The position numbers and the translations under genes are program-made. Below the pieces are notes generated by a model, which was not told the DNA's origin, searched no databases, and was given only the letters and a program-made list of their open reading frames with translations. A DNA stretch of 8,113 nucleotides, from contig CAKRPO010000076.1 of the NCBI GenBank assembly GCA_934378195.1, forward strand, positions 1-8,113, read 5' to 3'. Source of the DNA: an uncultured Blautia sp. (lineage in GTDB: Bacteria > Bacillota > Clostridia > Lachnospirales > Lachnospiraceae). Of the stretch, positions 1 to 6,695 are shown one piece after another; the stretch's first letter is position 1; every line of letters starts with the position of its first letter.

Positions 1-1407
1 GTCTCCGGAGCAATGGCTGAACGTACTAAATTTTCTTCCTACTGTATCTACAGTTTCCTGATCAGCCTGATTGTTTATCCTGTATCCGGTCACTGGATCT
101 GGGGCGGCGGTTTTATCAGCCAGATGGGATTCCATGATTTTGCTGGTTCCTGCGCCGTACATATGGTTGGTGGTGTTGCAGCATTTATCGGTGCCATCAT
201 CCTTGGACCTCGTATTGGAAAATATTCTAAGAGCGGCAAATCTAAAGCAATTCCAGGACATAACCTTACAGTTGGTGCGTTAGGTGTATTTATCCTCTGG
301 TTCTGCTGGTTTGGATTCAACGGTGCATCTACTGTCAGTATGGAAGGCGATGCCATCGTAAGTGCAGGTAAGATTTTTGTAACTACAAACCTTGCAGCTG
401 CTGTTGCTACAGTTACTGTTCTTATCATCACATGGGTAAGATACAAAAAACCAGATGTTTCCATGTCCCTGAACGGATCTCTTGCAGGTCTTGTAGCTAT
501 CACAGCAGGTTGTGATACTGTTTCACCTACATCTGCTGCTATCATTGGTATCATCTCTGGTTTTGTAGTTGTATTCGGTATTGAATTTATTGACAAAGTG
601 CTTAAAGTCGATGACCCGGTTGGTGCTGTTGGTGTACATGGTTTAAATGGTGCATTCGGAACTCTCGCTGTTGGTCTTTTCTCAGATGGTACAGGCACAG
701 AATGGAAAGGTCTTCTTGTTGGCGGTGGATTCCATGGCTTCGGTGTTCAGTTTATCGGTATGATCATTACAATCGCATGGGTTGCTGTAACTATGACCAT
801 CATCTTCCAGGCGATCAAACATACTGTTGGTCTCCGTGTAACTGCTGAAGAAGAAATCGAAGGTCTTGATTCCAAAGAACATGGTCTTACAAGTGCTTAC
901 GATGGATTTGTTGTACATGATACAATGACAGTTCCAGCACCTATGGGTGTTGCTAAAAAATCTGTTTCTTCAAATACTTCCGCAAATGTTGCACCTGCCG
1001 AAGTTGCTGACACCATTCCTGAACTTCCAAGAGAAGGCGTACATAAACTGACAAAAGTTGTTATTATCACACGTCAGAGCAAACTTGAAGAATTCATGCA
1101 TGCAATGAACGAAATCGGTGTTACTGGTATCACCATCACAAACGTTATGGGATGCGGTGTACAGAAAGGTGCACGCTCCTACTACCGTGGTGTTGAAATG
1201 GATATGAATCTGCTGCCGAAAATTAAGATTGAGATCGTAGTCAGCCTCGTACCAGTCAGAACGGTTATTGAGACAGCTAAGAAAACACTTCACACTGGTC
1301 AGTACGGTGATGGAAAAGTATTTGTTTACGACATCGAAAATGTTGTTAAAATCCGTACCGGTGAAGAAGGATTCGAGGCACTTCAGGACACACAGCCTCT
1401 TGAATAA
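1..1407 (+). CDS. amt: Ammonium transporter with fused C-terminal P-II domain (5' end missing)
   Basis: This is a membrane ammonium channel of the Amt/MEP/Rh family fused to a P-II nitrogen sensor. The reading frame is open to the first base and nt 1-12 encode VSGA, which continues the Amt motif VSGAMAERTKF. The ATG at nt 13 is therefore internal; by comparison with E. coli AmtB, roughly 110-130 N-terminal residues are missing. Counting from that Met, the DFAG motif is at 42-45 and the two pore histidines are H50 (AVHM) and H209 (GVHG). WFGFNGAS lies at 99-106 and the Amt C-terminal signature GLRVTAEEEIEGLD at 273-286. A polar, probably flexible linker spans about 300-343. A complete P-II domain follows (345 to about 452), with a T-loop holding QKG and the modifiable-type Tyr Y391 (YYRG), then LPKIKIEIV, a B-loop TGQYGDGKVFV and a final KIRTGEE. 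Amt and GlnK are normally separate partners; here the inhibitor is tethered. The family call is secure, the regulatory behaviour inferred. Confidence 0.95.
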   Translation, partial: VSGAMAERTKFSSYCIYSFLISLIVYPVSGHWIWGGGFISQMGFHDFAGSCAVHMVGGVAAFIGAIILGPRIGKYSKSGKSKAIPGHNLTVGALGVFILWFCWFGFNGASTVSMEGDAIVSAGKIFVTTNLAAAVATVTVLIITWVRYKKPDVSMSLNGSLAGLVAITAGCDTVSPTSAAIIGIISGFVVVFGIEFIDKVLKVDDPVGAVGVHGLNGAFGTLAVGLFSDGTGTEWKGLLVGGGFHGFGVQFIGMIITIAWVAVTMTIIFQAIKHTVGLRVTAEEEIEGLDSKEHGLTSAYDGFVVHDTMTVPAPMGVAKKSVSSNTSANVAPAEVADTIPELPREGVHKLTKVVIITRQSKLEEFMHAMNEIGVTGITITNVMGCGVQKGARSYYRGVEMDMNLLPKIKIEIVVSLVPVRTVIETAKKTLHTGQYGDGKVFVYDIENVVKIRTGEEGFEALQDTQPLE

Positions 1408-1445
1408 TTTTGGACAGTAATCAACCTATATATTGATTTCCTCAA

Positions 1446-1482
1446 AAAACAGCTCTTCTCATTTATTGAGAAGGGCTGTTTT
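1446..1482. terminator. Bidirectional Rho-independent terminator between amt and the TRIC gene
   Basis: The arms AAAACAGCTCTTCTC (1446-1460) and GAGAAGGGCTGTTTT (1468-1482) pair over 15 bp with one G-U, around a 7-nt loop. The stem ends in TTTT on the + strand and in a six-T run on the - strand. It lies between two convergent stop codons (1407 and 1510), so it can serve both genes and looks stronger for the - strand transcript. Confidence 0.9.
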
Positions 1483-1507
1483 CCTATGTTCTGTATTCTG
1501 TTTACTT

Positions 1508-2161
1508 CTATTCCTCTCTGATCAGTTTCGGAAGATTCCAACGATAATGTGCCGCCAGATAGCGAATCAATATTACCACTGCCGATGCCCCTACCATAGA
1601 GATTACCGCACCAAAATTTCGATACAATACCACACAGACAATTGCACCCACGATTGATGCACAGGCATAAATATGCTTCACCAGGATATACGGCGGTACT
1701 CCTGCCATGATATCCCGCAATAATCCACCACCAACTCCGGTGATTGTTCCCAGGAATACCAGTAAAAACATATAATCCACATATCCATGTGAGATTCCTG
1801 TATTCACTCCTACTACCGTAAAAATTCCAAGTCCGATTGAATCCATGACCAGCATGATCTTATCGTAAGTTTCCCGGTTATGCCCCTGCAGAAGTTCTTT
1901 TTTCAGATACAAGATCAGAAAGACCACACACGATGTAATTGTCGCTACCAGTGTATAGATTGGATTCTGGAACATTGCCGGCGGCACAATTCCGAGGATC
2001 ACATCACGTAGGGCACCTCCGCCTACGGCTGTCGTAACTCCCAATACGATCACACCAAAAATATCCATTGCACGGTCCACTGCAACCATCGCTCCCGAGG
2101 CTGCAAACGCAACCGTTCCGACCATTTCCATCATAAAGGTAATAAGCTGCTGATAGTCCAT
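1508..2161 (-). CDS. TRIC / UPF0126 family membrane protein (YicG-like)
   Basis: This 217-aa integral membrane protein belongs to the UPF0126 family, now grouped with trimeric intracellular cation (TRIC) channels. The fold is two tandem three-helix repeats plus one final helix. The repeats are visible as GTVAFAASGA with GGGALRDVILG in the first half, and the matching VVGVNTG with GGGLLRDIMAG in the second. The twin GGGxxRD motifs are the family hallmark, and the length is close to the roughly 205 aa of YicG. The start at 2161 (MDYQQL) is preferred because GGAGAG precedes it at a workable distance. An in-frame ATG at 2188 would add nine residues (MGEHGERKT) of hydrophilic, non-family sequence and has only a weak AGAAG upstream. 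It is a single gene with its own promoter. The cation specificity of bacterial members is not settled, and the neighbours do not suggest a role. Confidence 0.9.
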   Translation of the reverse strand: MDYQQLITFMMEMVGTVAFAASGAMVAVDRAMDIFGVIVLGVTTAVGGGALRDVILGIVPPAMFQNPIYTLVATITSCVVFLILYLKKELLQGHNRETYDKIMLVMDSIGLGIFTVVGVNTGISHGYVDYMFLLVFLGTITGVGGGLLRDIMAGVPPYILVKHIYACASIVGAIVCVVLYRNFGAVISMVGASAVVILIRYLAAHYRWNLPKLIREE

Positions 2162-2218
2162 AGTTTTTCTCTCTCCATGTTCCCCCATTAATCTTCTTTT
2201 TTAGAAGTTCTGAGATTC

Positions 2219-2247
2219 ATTATAACTGTACAAGAAGCAGGATGCAA
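2219..2247 (-). promoter_or_regulatory. Sigma-A-type promoter of the TRIC gene
   Basis: Read on the - strand, TTGCAT (2242-2247) is followed after exactly 17 nt by a perfect TATAAT (2219-2224). Transcription would start near 2212, giving a leader of about 50 nt to the ATG at 2161. It faces away from the peptidase promoter. Confidence 0.75.
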
Positions 2248-2299
2248 TTGTATATTGCAAAGAATTTGTATCGTAATTAATTTTTTTGAATTCTAAAAT

Positions 2300-2328
2300 T
2301 TGACATCAAAATCATGATTTGATATCAT
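2300..2328 (+). promoter_or_regulatory. Sigma-A-type promoter of the P1 peptidase gene
   Basis: A perfect -35 TTGACA (2300-2305) is separated by 17 nt from TATCAT (2323-2328). The predicted start near 2335 leaves a short leader of about 24 nt that contains the AGGAG ribosome binding site (about 2347-2351). The spacer is filled by an inverted repeat, listed separately. Confidence 0.75.
2302..2326. repeat. Inverted repeat filling the peptidase promoter spacer (candidate operator)
   Basis: GACATCAA (2302-2309) and TTGATATC (2319-2326) are reverse complements with one mismatch. They flank the perfect palindrome ATCATGAT (2311-2318). The dyad covers the whole -35/-10 interval, a classic place for a repressor to block RNA polymerase. 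No regulator gene is adjacent, and AT-rich DNA makes chance symmetry possible. Confidence 0.4.
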
Positions 2329-2358
2329 TACCATAATTTAGAATACAGGAGAAAATCA

Positions 2359-3327
2359 ATGAAAACTATTTCTATTAAGGATATTGAGGGTATTCGGATT
2401 GGTAATGCCCAGGATTTCACAGGTGGAACAGGATGTACCGTTATTTTGAGTGAAACCGGAATGTGCGCCGGACTGGATGTCCGCGGTGGCGGCCCTGCCT
2501 CCCGTGAAAGCGAATTGTTAAAACCTCTGGCAGCTGCACAGTCCATCCATGCAGTTCTTCTCGGTGGCGGAAGTGCCTTCGGACTGGACGCCGCAGGTGG
2601 TGTCATGCAGTTTCTTGAAGAAAAAGGAATCGGCTTTGATGTCGGTGTAACCAGAGTTCCTCTTGTATGCCAGTCGGATATTTTTGATCTGACTGTAGCG
2701 GATGCTCACACCCGCCCGAACAGAGCAATGGGCTATGAAGCATGTAAAGGTGCTTACGCAGACAATTATCAGGATGGAAACTTCGGAGTCGGTACCGGTG
2801 CTACTGTGGGTAAATTCAAAGGAATGGATTATTGTATGAAATCCGGTATCGGAAGCTATGCTGTACAGATTGGCGACCTGAAAATAGGCGCCATTGTTGC
2901 TGTGAATGCTCTTGGCGACATATATGACTATCGCACCGGCAAAATTGTTGCTGGTATGCTTAACGAAGATCGTAGTGCATTTGCAGATACTGCCAAATTA
3001 CTTTATAATTCTTATGAAGTACATAATAACAAGTTTGTTGGCAATACTACGATCGGTGCGATCATCACCAATGCACACTTTGAAAAAAGTCAGCTCTGCA
3101 AGATTGCCGGCATGACTCATAATGGATACGCACGATCTATCCGTCCTGTCCATACATCGGCAGATGGTGATAGCATTTATGCATTATCCGTCGGAAATGT
3201 TGTCGCTGACTGCGACATGGTTGGTACTCTTGCTGCAGATGTTATGTCAGAGGCAATCCTTGCTGCTGTAAAAAATGCTGAGTCTGCTTATGGTTATCCG
3301 GTCTGCAAAGATCTTAATTTCATATAA
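2359..3327 (+). CDS. P1 family (S58) peptidase / aminopeptidase, DmpA-NylC fold
   Basis: This 322-aa protein is of the P1/S58 family (DmpA L-aminopeptidase/D-esterase, BapA beta-aminopeptidase, NylC nylon-oligomer hydrolase). These are N-terminal-nucleophile hydrolases that cleave themselves into two subunits. Family segments in order are GLDVRGGGPASRE (38-50), HAVLLGGGSAFGLDAAGG (64-81), GVGTGATVGK (143-152) and AVQIGDLKIGAIVAVNALGD (168-187, with N183 as the likely oxyanion Asn). NTTIGAIITNA (229-239) and GMTHNGYARSIRPVHTSADGD (251-271) follow. The predicted cut is N229/T230, leaving T230 as nucleophile, as in NylC rather than the Gly-Ser of DmpA. No signal peptide is visible, so it is probably cytoplasmic. 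The ATG at 2359 has AGGAG about 7 nt upstream. It is monocistronic, with its own promoter and terminator. The substrate is unknown; small N-terminally blocked, beta- or D-amino-acid peptides are family possibilities only. Confidence 0.92.
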   Translation: MKTISIKDIEGIRIGNAQDFTGGTGCTVILSETGMCAGLDVRGGGPASRESELLKPLAAAQSIHAVLLGGGSAFGLDAAGGVMQFLEEKGIGFDVGVTRVPLVCQSDIFDLTVADAHTRPNRAMGYEACKGAYADNYQDGNFGVGTGATVGKFKGMDYCMKSGIGSYAVQIGDLKIGAIVAVNALGDIYDYRTGKIVAGMLNEDRSAFADTAKLLYNSYEVHNNKFVGNTTIGAIITNAHFEKSQLCKIAGMTHNGYARSIRPVHTSADGDSIYALSVGNVVADCDMVGTLAADVMSEAILAAVKNAESAYGYPVCKDLNFI

Positions 3328-3335
3328 ACATAAAC

Positions 3336-3384
3336 AAAAGCCACATCACAGGAGCATGGCAGTGATTCCTGTTTTGTGGCTTTT
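3336..3384. terminator. Terminator of the peptidase gene, probably shared with the convergent ttd operon
   Basis: The stem pairs AAAAGCCACA (3336-3345) with TGTGGCTTTT (3375-3384). After a 2-nt mismatch it continues with ACAGGA (3348-3353) pairing TCCTGT (3367-3372) around a 13-nt loop. It starts 9 nt after the peptidase stop. On the - strand it ends in CTTTTGTTTATG, so it could also end the ttdT-ttdA-ttdB transcript about 120 nt past that stop. Confidence 0.85.
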
Positions 3385-3472
3385 GCTATGGCATTATTTT
3401 GGGCAAAAATTTTGGTTTATTTTAACTAAATGTGTGTATAAAAACTGCTTTTGAGGAATTTATCTCTATCCG

Positions 3473-3508
3473 AAATAATATTAATTATATTCAAATCTGA
3501 TATTATTT
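3473..3508. repeat. AT-only inverted repeat at the 3' end of ttdB
   Basis: AAATAATAT (3473-3481) and ATATTATTT (3500-3508) are perfect 9-bp reverse complements with an 18-nt loop that overlap the ttdB stop codon. The stem has no G or C, so it would be weak in RNA. It might protect the mRNA end, or be chance in AT-rich DNA. Confidence 0.25.
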
Positions 3509-4129
3509 GATAAAACTTACGTGCTTGCAGATTTCTTCTACTGCTTTGTCTTTTCTCTGGTTAAAGATTACTTTGTTCTCTTCGAAGAGGTTACGTCCTT
3601 CTGTATCAATGGATACGATCAGAGGTCCGAATTCTTTGACGCGGCAGTGCCACAGTGTCTCAGGCATTCCGAGATCTCTCCACTGAGCATCTACGATCTC
3701 TTCCACTTCTGTTGCTGCTACAACTGCGTTTCCAGCCGGGAATACACAGTGGATTGCACCAAATTCTTTACATGCACGCTCTGTGTTTTCTTTCATACCA
3801 CCTTTACCGATGATAACACGAACACCTGTCTCTCTTACGAATTCGTATTCGAATTTTTCCATACGCATACTTGTTGTCGGTCCTACAGATACCATTTCGA
3901 ACTTGTCATTTTCCAGTGGACGGATGATCGGACCAGCGTGGAAAATCGCTGCATCTCTTACGTTTACAGGAAGTTCACGGCCTTCTTCAACAAGACGTCT
4001 GTGAGCAACGTCACGACAGGTTGTCATGCTTCCGTTTAAGTATACGATATCTCCTGCATGGATATCCTTCAGATCTTCTGCTGAGATCGGTGTTGTTAAA
4101 ATTTTCTTTCCATCTTTCATTTCCAGCAT
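3503..4129 (-). CDS. ttdB: L(+)-tartrate dehydratase beta subunit (Fe-S hydro-lyase)
   Basis: This 208-aa C-terminal-type subunit of a two-subunit class I Fe-S hydro-lyase should form, with TtdA, an enzyme that dehydrates L-tartrate to oxaloacetate. Visible motifs are [12 protein letters not shown] (9-20), TCRDVAHRR (37-45), HAGP (64-67), GPTTSMRM (83-90), GKGGM (108-112), FPAGNAV (130-136) and [15 protein letters not shown] (164-178). The GPTT and GKGG segments match the active-site region of the fumarase beta domain. The ending [11 protein letters not shown] closely resembles the E. coli TtdB ending as recalled, and the length is near its roughly 201 aa. The start overlaps the ttdA stop by one base (TAATG), which implies translational coupling, with GGGGGTGA just upstream as a possible ribosome binding site. 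A fumarase beta subunit is the main alternative, because the two activities share this family and paralogues are easily confused. Confidence 0.88.
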   Translation of the reverse strand: MLEMKDGKKILTTPISAEDLKDIHAGDIVYLNGSMTTCRDVAHRRLVEEGRELPVNVRDAAIFHAGPIIRPLENDKFEMVSVGPTTSMRMEKFEYEFVRETGVRVIIGKGGMKENTERACKEFGAIHCVFPAGNAVVAATEVEEIVDAQWRDLGMPETLWHCRVKEFGPLIVSIDTEGRNLFEENKVIFNQRKDKAVEEICKHVSFIK

Positions 4130-5028
4130 TATAAAGTCACCCCCGAATGTGTTGTGATTGTGTAGTTAAGGTCTTTGTCAAAGATAATATGTCCACGTCT
4201 GTGGGACCAGCATCCAACGTTTACGGCTACACCGATGGTGGATGGATGTCTTGCTGTGTTTTCGATGTGAACACCCATTACGGAATATTTACCGCCCATA
4301 CCCTGAGGTCCAAGGCCGATCGCATTGATACCGTCTTCGAGCAGTTTTTCCATGGATGCAGCACGCTCATTTTCATTGTGACTTCCAAGCGGTCTCATGA
4401 GAGCTTTCTTAGAAAGCAGTGCAGCTGTTTCTACAGATGTTGCAACACCTACACCTACAAGGAGTGGCGGGCAAGCATTTAAGCCATAAGATGTCATTAC
4501 ATCCATAACAAATTTTGTTACACCTTCATAACCCTCACCCGGCATCAGAACCATAGCTTTTCCCGGAAGAGTACATCCACCGCCGGCCATATATGTGTAA
4601 ATTTCGCATTTGTCGCTGTCCGGAACGATATCCCAGAATACAGTAGGGGTTCCTTTACCAACGTTTTTGCCTGTGTTGTACTCGTCAAATGTTTCTACAC
4701 TGTTGTGGCGAAGTGGCGCTTCGAAAGTAGCTTTGACAACTGCTTCTTTGAGAAGTCCTTCCAGCTCACCGATGAGTGGAAAGTTTGTTCCACATTTTAC
4801 CCAGAACTGTAATACACCTGTATCCTGACAGCTTGGTCTGTTGAGTTCTTTTGCCAGAACCTGGTTTTTCTGCATGGTCTGGTAGATTACTTTAGAAAGC
4901 GGGCTGTCCTCTTTCTCTGCAAGTTCGTTAATTTTTGCCTTGATGTCGTCCGGCAGTACTTTACCAATATAGGAAACAAAGTTCGCCATATAAGTGGTAA
5001 GCTGCTCTACCTGTTCTTTCTTACCCAT
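4129..5028 (-). CDS. ttdA: L(+)-tartrate dehydratase alpha subunit (Fe-S hydro-lyase)
   Basis: This 299-aa subunit holds the catalytic [4Fe-4S] cluster of a tartrate/fumarate-type hydro-lyase. Likely cluster cysteines are C67 (NRPSCQDTG), C186 (NACPPLLVG) and C273 ([10 protein letters not shown]), matching the three-cysteine pattern of class I fumarases. Other landmarks are [19 protein letters not shown] (104-122), [10 protein letters not shown] (147-156) and [16 protein letters not shown] (251-266). [10 protein letters not shown] and GCWxHRRG agree with E. coli TtdA as I recall it. Class I fumarases such as FumA instead have a GGGS-type motif, and that decides the tartrate dehydratase call. 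The length equals the usual roughly 300 aa. A strong AGGAGG lies 7 nt before the ATG. It sits 73 nt downstream of the carrier gene and overlaps ttdB by one base. One active site with oxygen-labile iron is expected, which suits an anaerobe. Fumarase activity cannot be excluded. Confidence 0.88.
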   Translation of the reverse strand: MGKKEQVEQLTTYMANFVSYIGKVLPDDIKAKINELAEKEDSPLSKVIYQTMQKNQVLAKELNRPSCQDTGVLQFWVKCGTNFPLIGELEGLLKEAVVKATFEAPLRHNSVETFDEYNTGKNVGKGTPTVFWDIVPDSDKCEIYTYMAGGGCTLPGKAMVLMPGEGYEGVTKFVMDVMTSYGLNACPPLLVGVGVATSVETAALLSKKALMRPLGSHNENERAASMEKLLEDGINAIGLGPQGMGGKYSVMGVHIENTARHPSTIGVAVNVGCWSHRRGHIIFDKDLNYTITTHSGVTL

Positions 5029-5101
5029 TTATTTGTCCTCCTGGTTATTATAATTTTTTGATTTTGAGTTTATTTATCAAATCCTTTCACGTTTTTCATT
5101 C

Positions 5102-6367
5102 TCACGGGAAGAATGGAAAAGCGATCGGAAGGATGCTCATACTTACAATAGTTGCGATGATGATAAGCGGGAATCCAGATTTTACATAGTCCATAAACTT
5201 GTATCCACCAGCACCTACTACCATGGTGTTTGCTGGCATTCCGATCGGTGTTGCATATGCACAGGAACCGCCGATTACACATGCCATCAGTACTGCTCTC
5301 GGGTCAGCTCCCATTCCCTGTGCGATTGACAGACAGATTGGAACCATAAGAGCGGTTGTTGCTGTGTTTGACATGAAGTTTGTCAGGATACAGCAGAGAA
5401 TGAATACTACAAATGTCAAGACATATGGTGATGGATTTTCACCAAGTGCTCCGATTACTTTGTTGGCAATCAGCTCACCAGCTCCTGTTTCCTGCAGTGC
5501 GGCCGCAAGAGAAAGTGTACCTCCAAAAAGGAAGATTGTCTTGAGATCGATGGATTTGAGTGCATCTTTCTCTGAGATAACTCCTGTGAGGATCAGAAGC
5601 AGAGCTCCGATTCCACCGGAAATGCATAATTTGATACCAATTTTGTCTTCAAAGATCATTGCAAGCAGTGTCAGGATCAGGATGATCAGGGATAACCACT
5701 GTTTCCATGCCGGAACGTTGCTAAAATCTTTTTCTGTGTCGAATGCTCCCTCATCTTTGACATCGTGATTTGGAAGAAGTCTGTAACCGATGGTTGCGTA
5801 GAACAGAATTCCTGCGATCAGAATCGGAAAACCTACAATCGCGTATTCGAAGAAACCGAATTTCATGTCAATTTCCTGAAGTGCACTCTGTGCGATCAGG
5901 TTTCCTGGTGCTCCGATCAGAGAAAGGTTACCGCCCATAGCTGCTGCAAATACCAGCGGCATCAGGAGACGGGATCTCTTGTATCCGGATTTTGCAGCGA
6001 TACCGATCACTACCGGGATCAGAACTGCGGCTGTACCTGTATTGGATAAAACGCCACTCATCAGACCTACGATCACCATGATCGCAACGATCAGCATTCT
6101 TTCCGTTTTTGCGAATTTTGTTACAATACCTCCAATCTTGTTTGCCATGCCTGTCTCAAATAATGCCCCACCTACGATGAACATAGCTACGAACAAGATT
6201 ACATTACTGTCGGTGAATCCTGCAAAAGCTGTTTTGACATCCAGAACTCCTGTTACGACAAGACCTATACAGACGATCATGGATGTAACTCCCAGCGGAA
6301 TCTTTTCAAGTACGAACATGATTACCGCAAACAGGAGAAACAGCAGTGTAATTGTTGATGGACTCAT
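5102..6367 (-). CDS. ttdT: DASS/SLC13 family dicarboxylate carrier, probable tartrate/succinate exchanger
   Basis: This 421-aa polytopic membrane protein belongs to the divalent anion:sodium symporter (SLC13) family. The inverted-repeat fold shows in two SNT substrate motifs, LSNTGTAAVLIP (107-118) and MSNTATTALMVP (332-343). Each is followed by its hairpin partner, GGNLSLIGAPGNLI (145-158) and ATPIGMPANTMVVG (372-385). Hydrophobic segments run nearly throughout, apart from a polar central loop at about 198-220. The start has AGGAGGG 7 nt upstream. It is the first gene of the operon with ttdA and ttdB; in E. coli the carrier TtdT of the same family follows ttdAB and swaps tartrate for succinate. 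The substrate assignment rests on this context. A sodium-coupled succinate or fumarate transporter remains possible. The last residues (AFPFFP) are a natural DASS-like terminus, so no truncation is suspected. Confidence 0.82.
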   Translation of the reverse strand: MSPSTITLLFLLFAVIMFVLEKIPLGVTSMIVCIGLVVTGVLDVKTAFAGFTDSNVILFVAMFIVGGALFETGMANKIGGIVTKFAKTERMLIVAIMVIVGLMSGVLSNTGTAAVLIPVVIGIAAKSGYKRSRLLMPLVFAAAMGGNLSLIGAPGNLIAQSALQEIDMKFGFFEYAIVGFPILIAGILFYATIGYRLLPNHDVKDEGAFDTEKDFSNVPAWKQWLSLIILILTLLAMIFEDKIGIKLCISGGIGALLLILTGVISEKDALKSIDLKTIFLFGGTLSLAAALQETGAGELIANKVIGALGENPSPYVLTFVVFILCCILTNFMSNTATTALMVPICLSIAQGMGADPRAVLMACVIGGSCAYATPIGMPANTMVVGAGGYKFMDYVKSGFPLIIIATIVSMSILPIAFPFFP

Positions 6368-6403
6368 TGCTACACCCTCCTACTTTTTTGTTATGTAATT
6401 TTT

Positions 6404-6430
6404 CAGTAATCGTTCGGCCGTTCGTTACTG
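6404..6430. repeat. Nested repeat in the ttdT leader
   Basis: CAGTAA (6404-6409) and TTACTG (6425-6430) form an inverted repeat. Between them CGTTCG occurs twice as a direct repeat (6411-6416 and 6419-6424), overlapping the palindrome CGGCCG (6415-6420). The GC-rich core stands out from AT-rich surroundings. It lies just downstream of the predicted ttdT transcription start (about 6439), where a repressor could act or an RNA hairpin could form. Confidence 0.5.
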
Positions 6431-6445
6431 CTTTGTTATGGGCTT

Positions 6446-6474
6446 ATTATATACAGGGATTTCCAAATTGTACA
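6446..6474 (-). promoter_or_regulatory. Promoter of the ttdT-ttdA-ttdB operon
   Basis: On the - strand a perfect TATAAT (6446-6451) lies 17 nt from TGTACA (6469-6474), which matches only four of six -35 consensus bases. A good -10 with a poor -35 is usual for promoters needing a LysR-type activator. The leader to the ttdT ATG is about 70 nt. Confidence 0.65.
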
Positions 6475-6501
6475 TTTATAAAAACATATACAGGTATAAG
6501 A

Positions 6502-6535
6502 AAAAGTTATTGAGTTTTTAGTCTCAATAACTTTT
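6502..6535. repeat. Perfect 13-bp inverted repeat, candidate TtdR binding site
   Basis: AAAAGTTATTGAG (6502-6514) and CTCAATAACTTTT (6523-6535) are exact reverse complements with an 8-nt centre. Relative to the predicted ttdT start the dyad spans about -63 to -97, where LysR-type regulators typically bind. It lies between the divergent genes with no upstream transcript to terminate, so an operator is more likely than a terminator. It could also form a hairpin if a ttdR promoter exists further upstream. Confidence 0.6.
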
Positions 6536-6611
6536 ATATCAGTCTTCCAATACCCATTGTAGCTGTTACATAAAATTTAATACAATAGTAGATTTCATTG
6601 CGAAACAGCTT

Positions 6612-6640
6612 TTGACATGTTATTATAAAAAAAATATTTT
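6612..6640 (+). promoter_or_regulatory. Probable promoter of the LysR regulator gene
   Basis: A perfect TTGACA (6612-6617) lies 17 nt before TATTTT (6635-6640), a four-of-six match to the -10 consensus. A start near 6647 leaves about 49 nt of leader. This use of the TTG argues against it being a start codon. Confidence 0.55.
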
Positions 6641-6695
6641 TACAACTAAACAGCGTTCTCGTCTATTACCTAAAGATACAAAGGGGAATTTCGAT

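Larger units (their letters stand above)
6368..6695. other. Divergent ttdT-ttdR control region (328 nt, no gene)
   Basis: No coding sequence is supported here. From left to right it holds the ttdT ribosome binding site (CCCTCCT on the + strand at 6375-6381), the leader repeat at 6404-6430, the ttdT promoter, a perfect inverted repeat at 6502-6535, the putative ttdR promoter and the ttdR ribosome binding site. The stretch 6536-6611 is AT-rich and shows nothing I can name. Confidence 0.7.

Noticed and set aside
90..698. A 202-aa open frame on the - strand opposite amt
   Set aside because: It is proline/threonine-rich, has no recognisable domain and lies entirely opposite the clearly real Amt coding frame; it is an antisense shadow.
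2162..2188. The ATG at 2188 as start of the TRIC gene
   Set aside because: It adds only a hydrophilic MGEHGERKT stretch and has a weaker ribosome binding site than the ATG at 2161. It remains possible, so it is noted in the entry.
3503..5028. A fumarase (FumA/FumB-type) label for the two hydro-lyase subunits
   Set aside because: The TtdA-type motifs and the ttdR/ttdT-like neighbours favour tartrate dehydratase. It is kept as the main alternative because the families overlap.
5070..5282. A 70-aa - strand frame overlapping the end of ttdT
   Set aside because: It is out of frame with ttdT, cysteine/arginine-rich and without a family match. TtdT ends normally at 5102, so no frameshift is needed.
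6502..6535. The 13-bp dyad as an intrinsic terminator
   Set aside because: It lies between two divergent genes with no transcript clearly running into it, and only a short broken T-run follows.
6612..6695. A longer LysR reading frame starting at TTG 6612
   Set aside because: The TTG is part of a TTGACA -35 box, the extra 28 residues do not look like LysR sequence, and ATG 6696 has its own ribosome binding site and a canonical LysR N-terminus.
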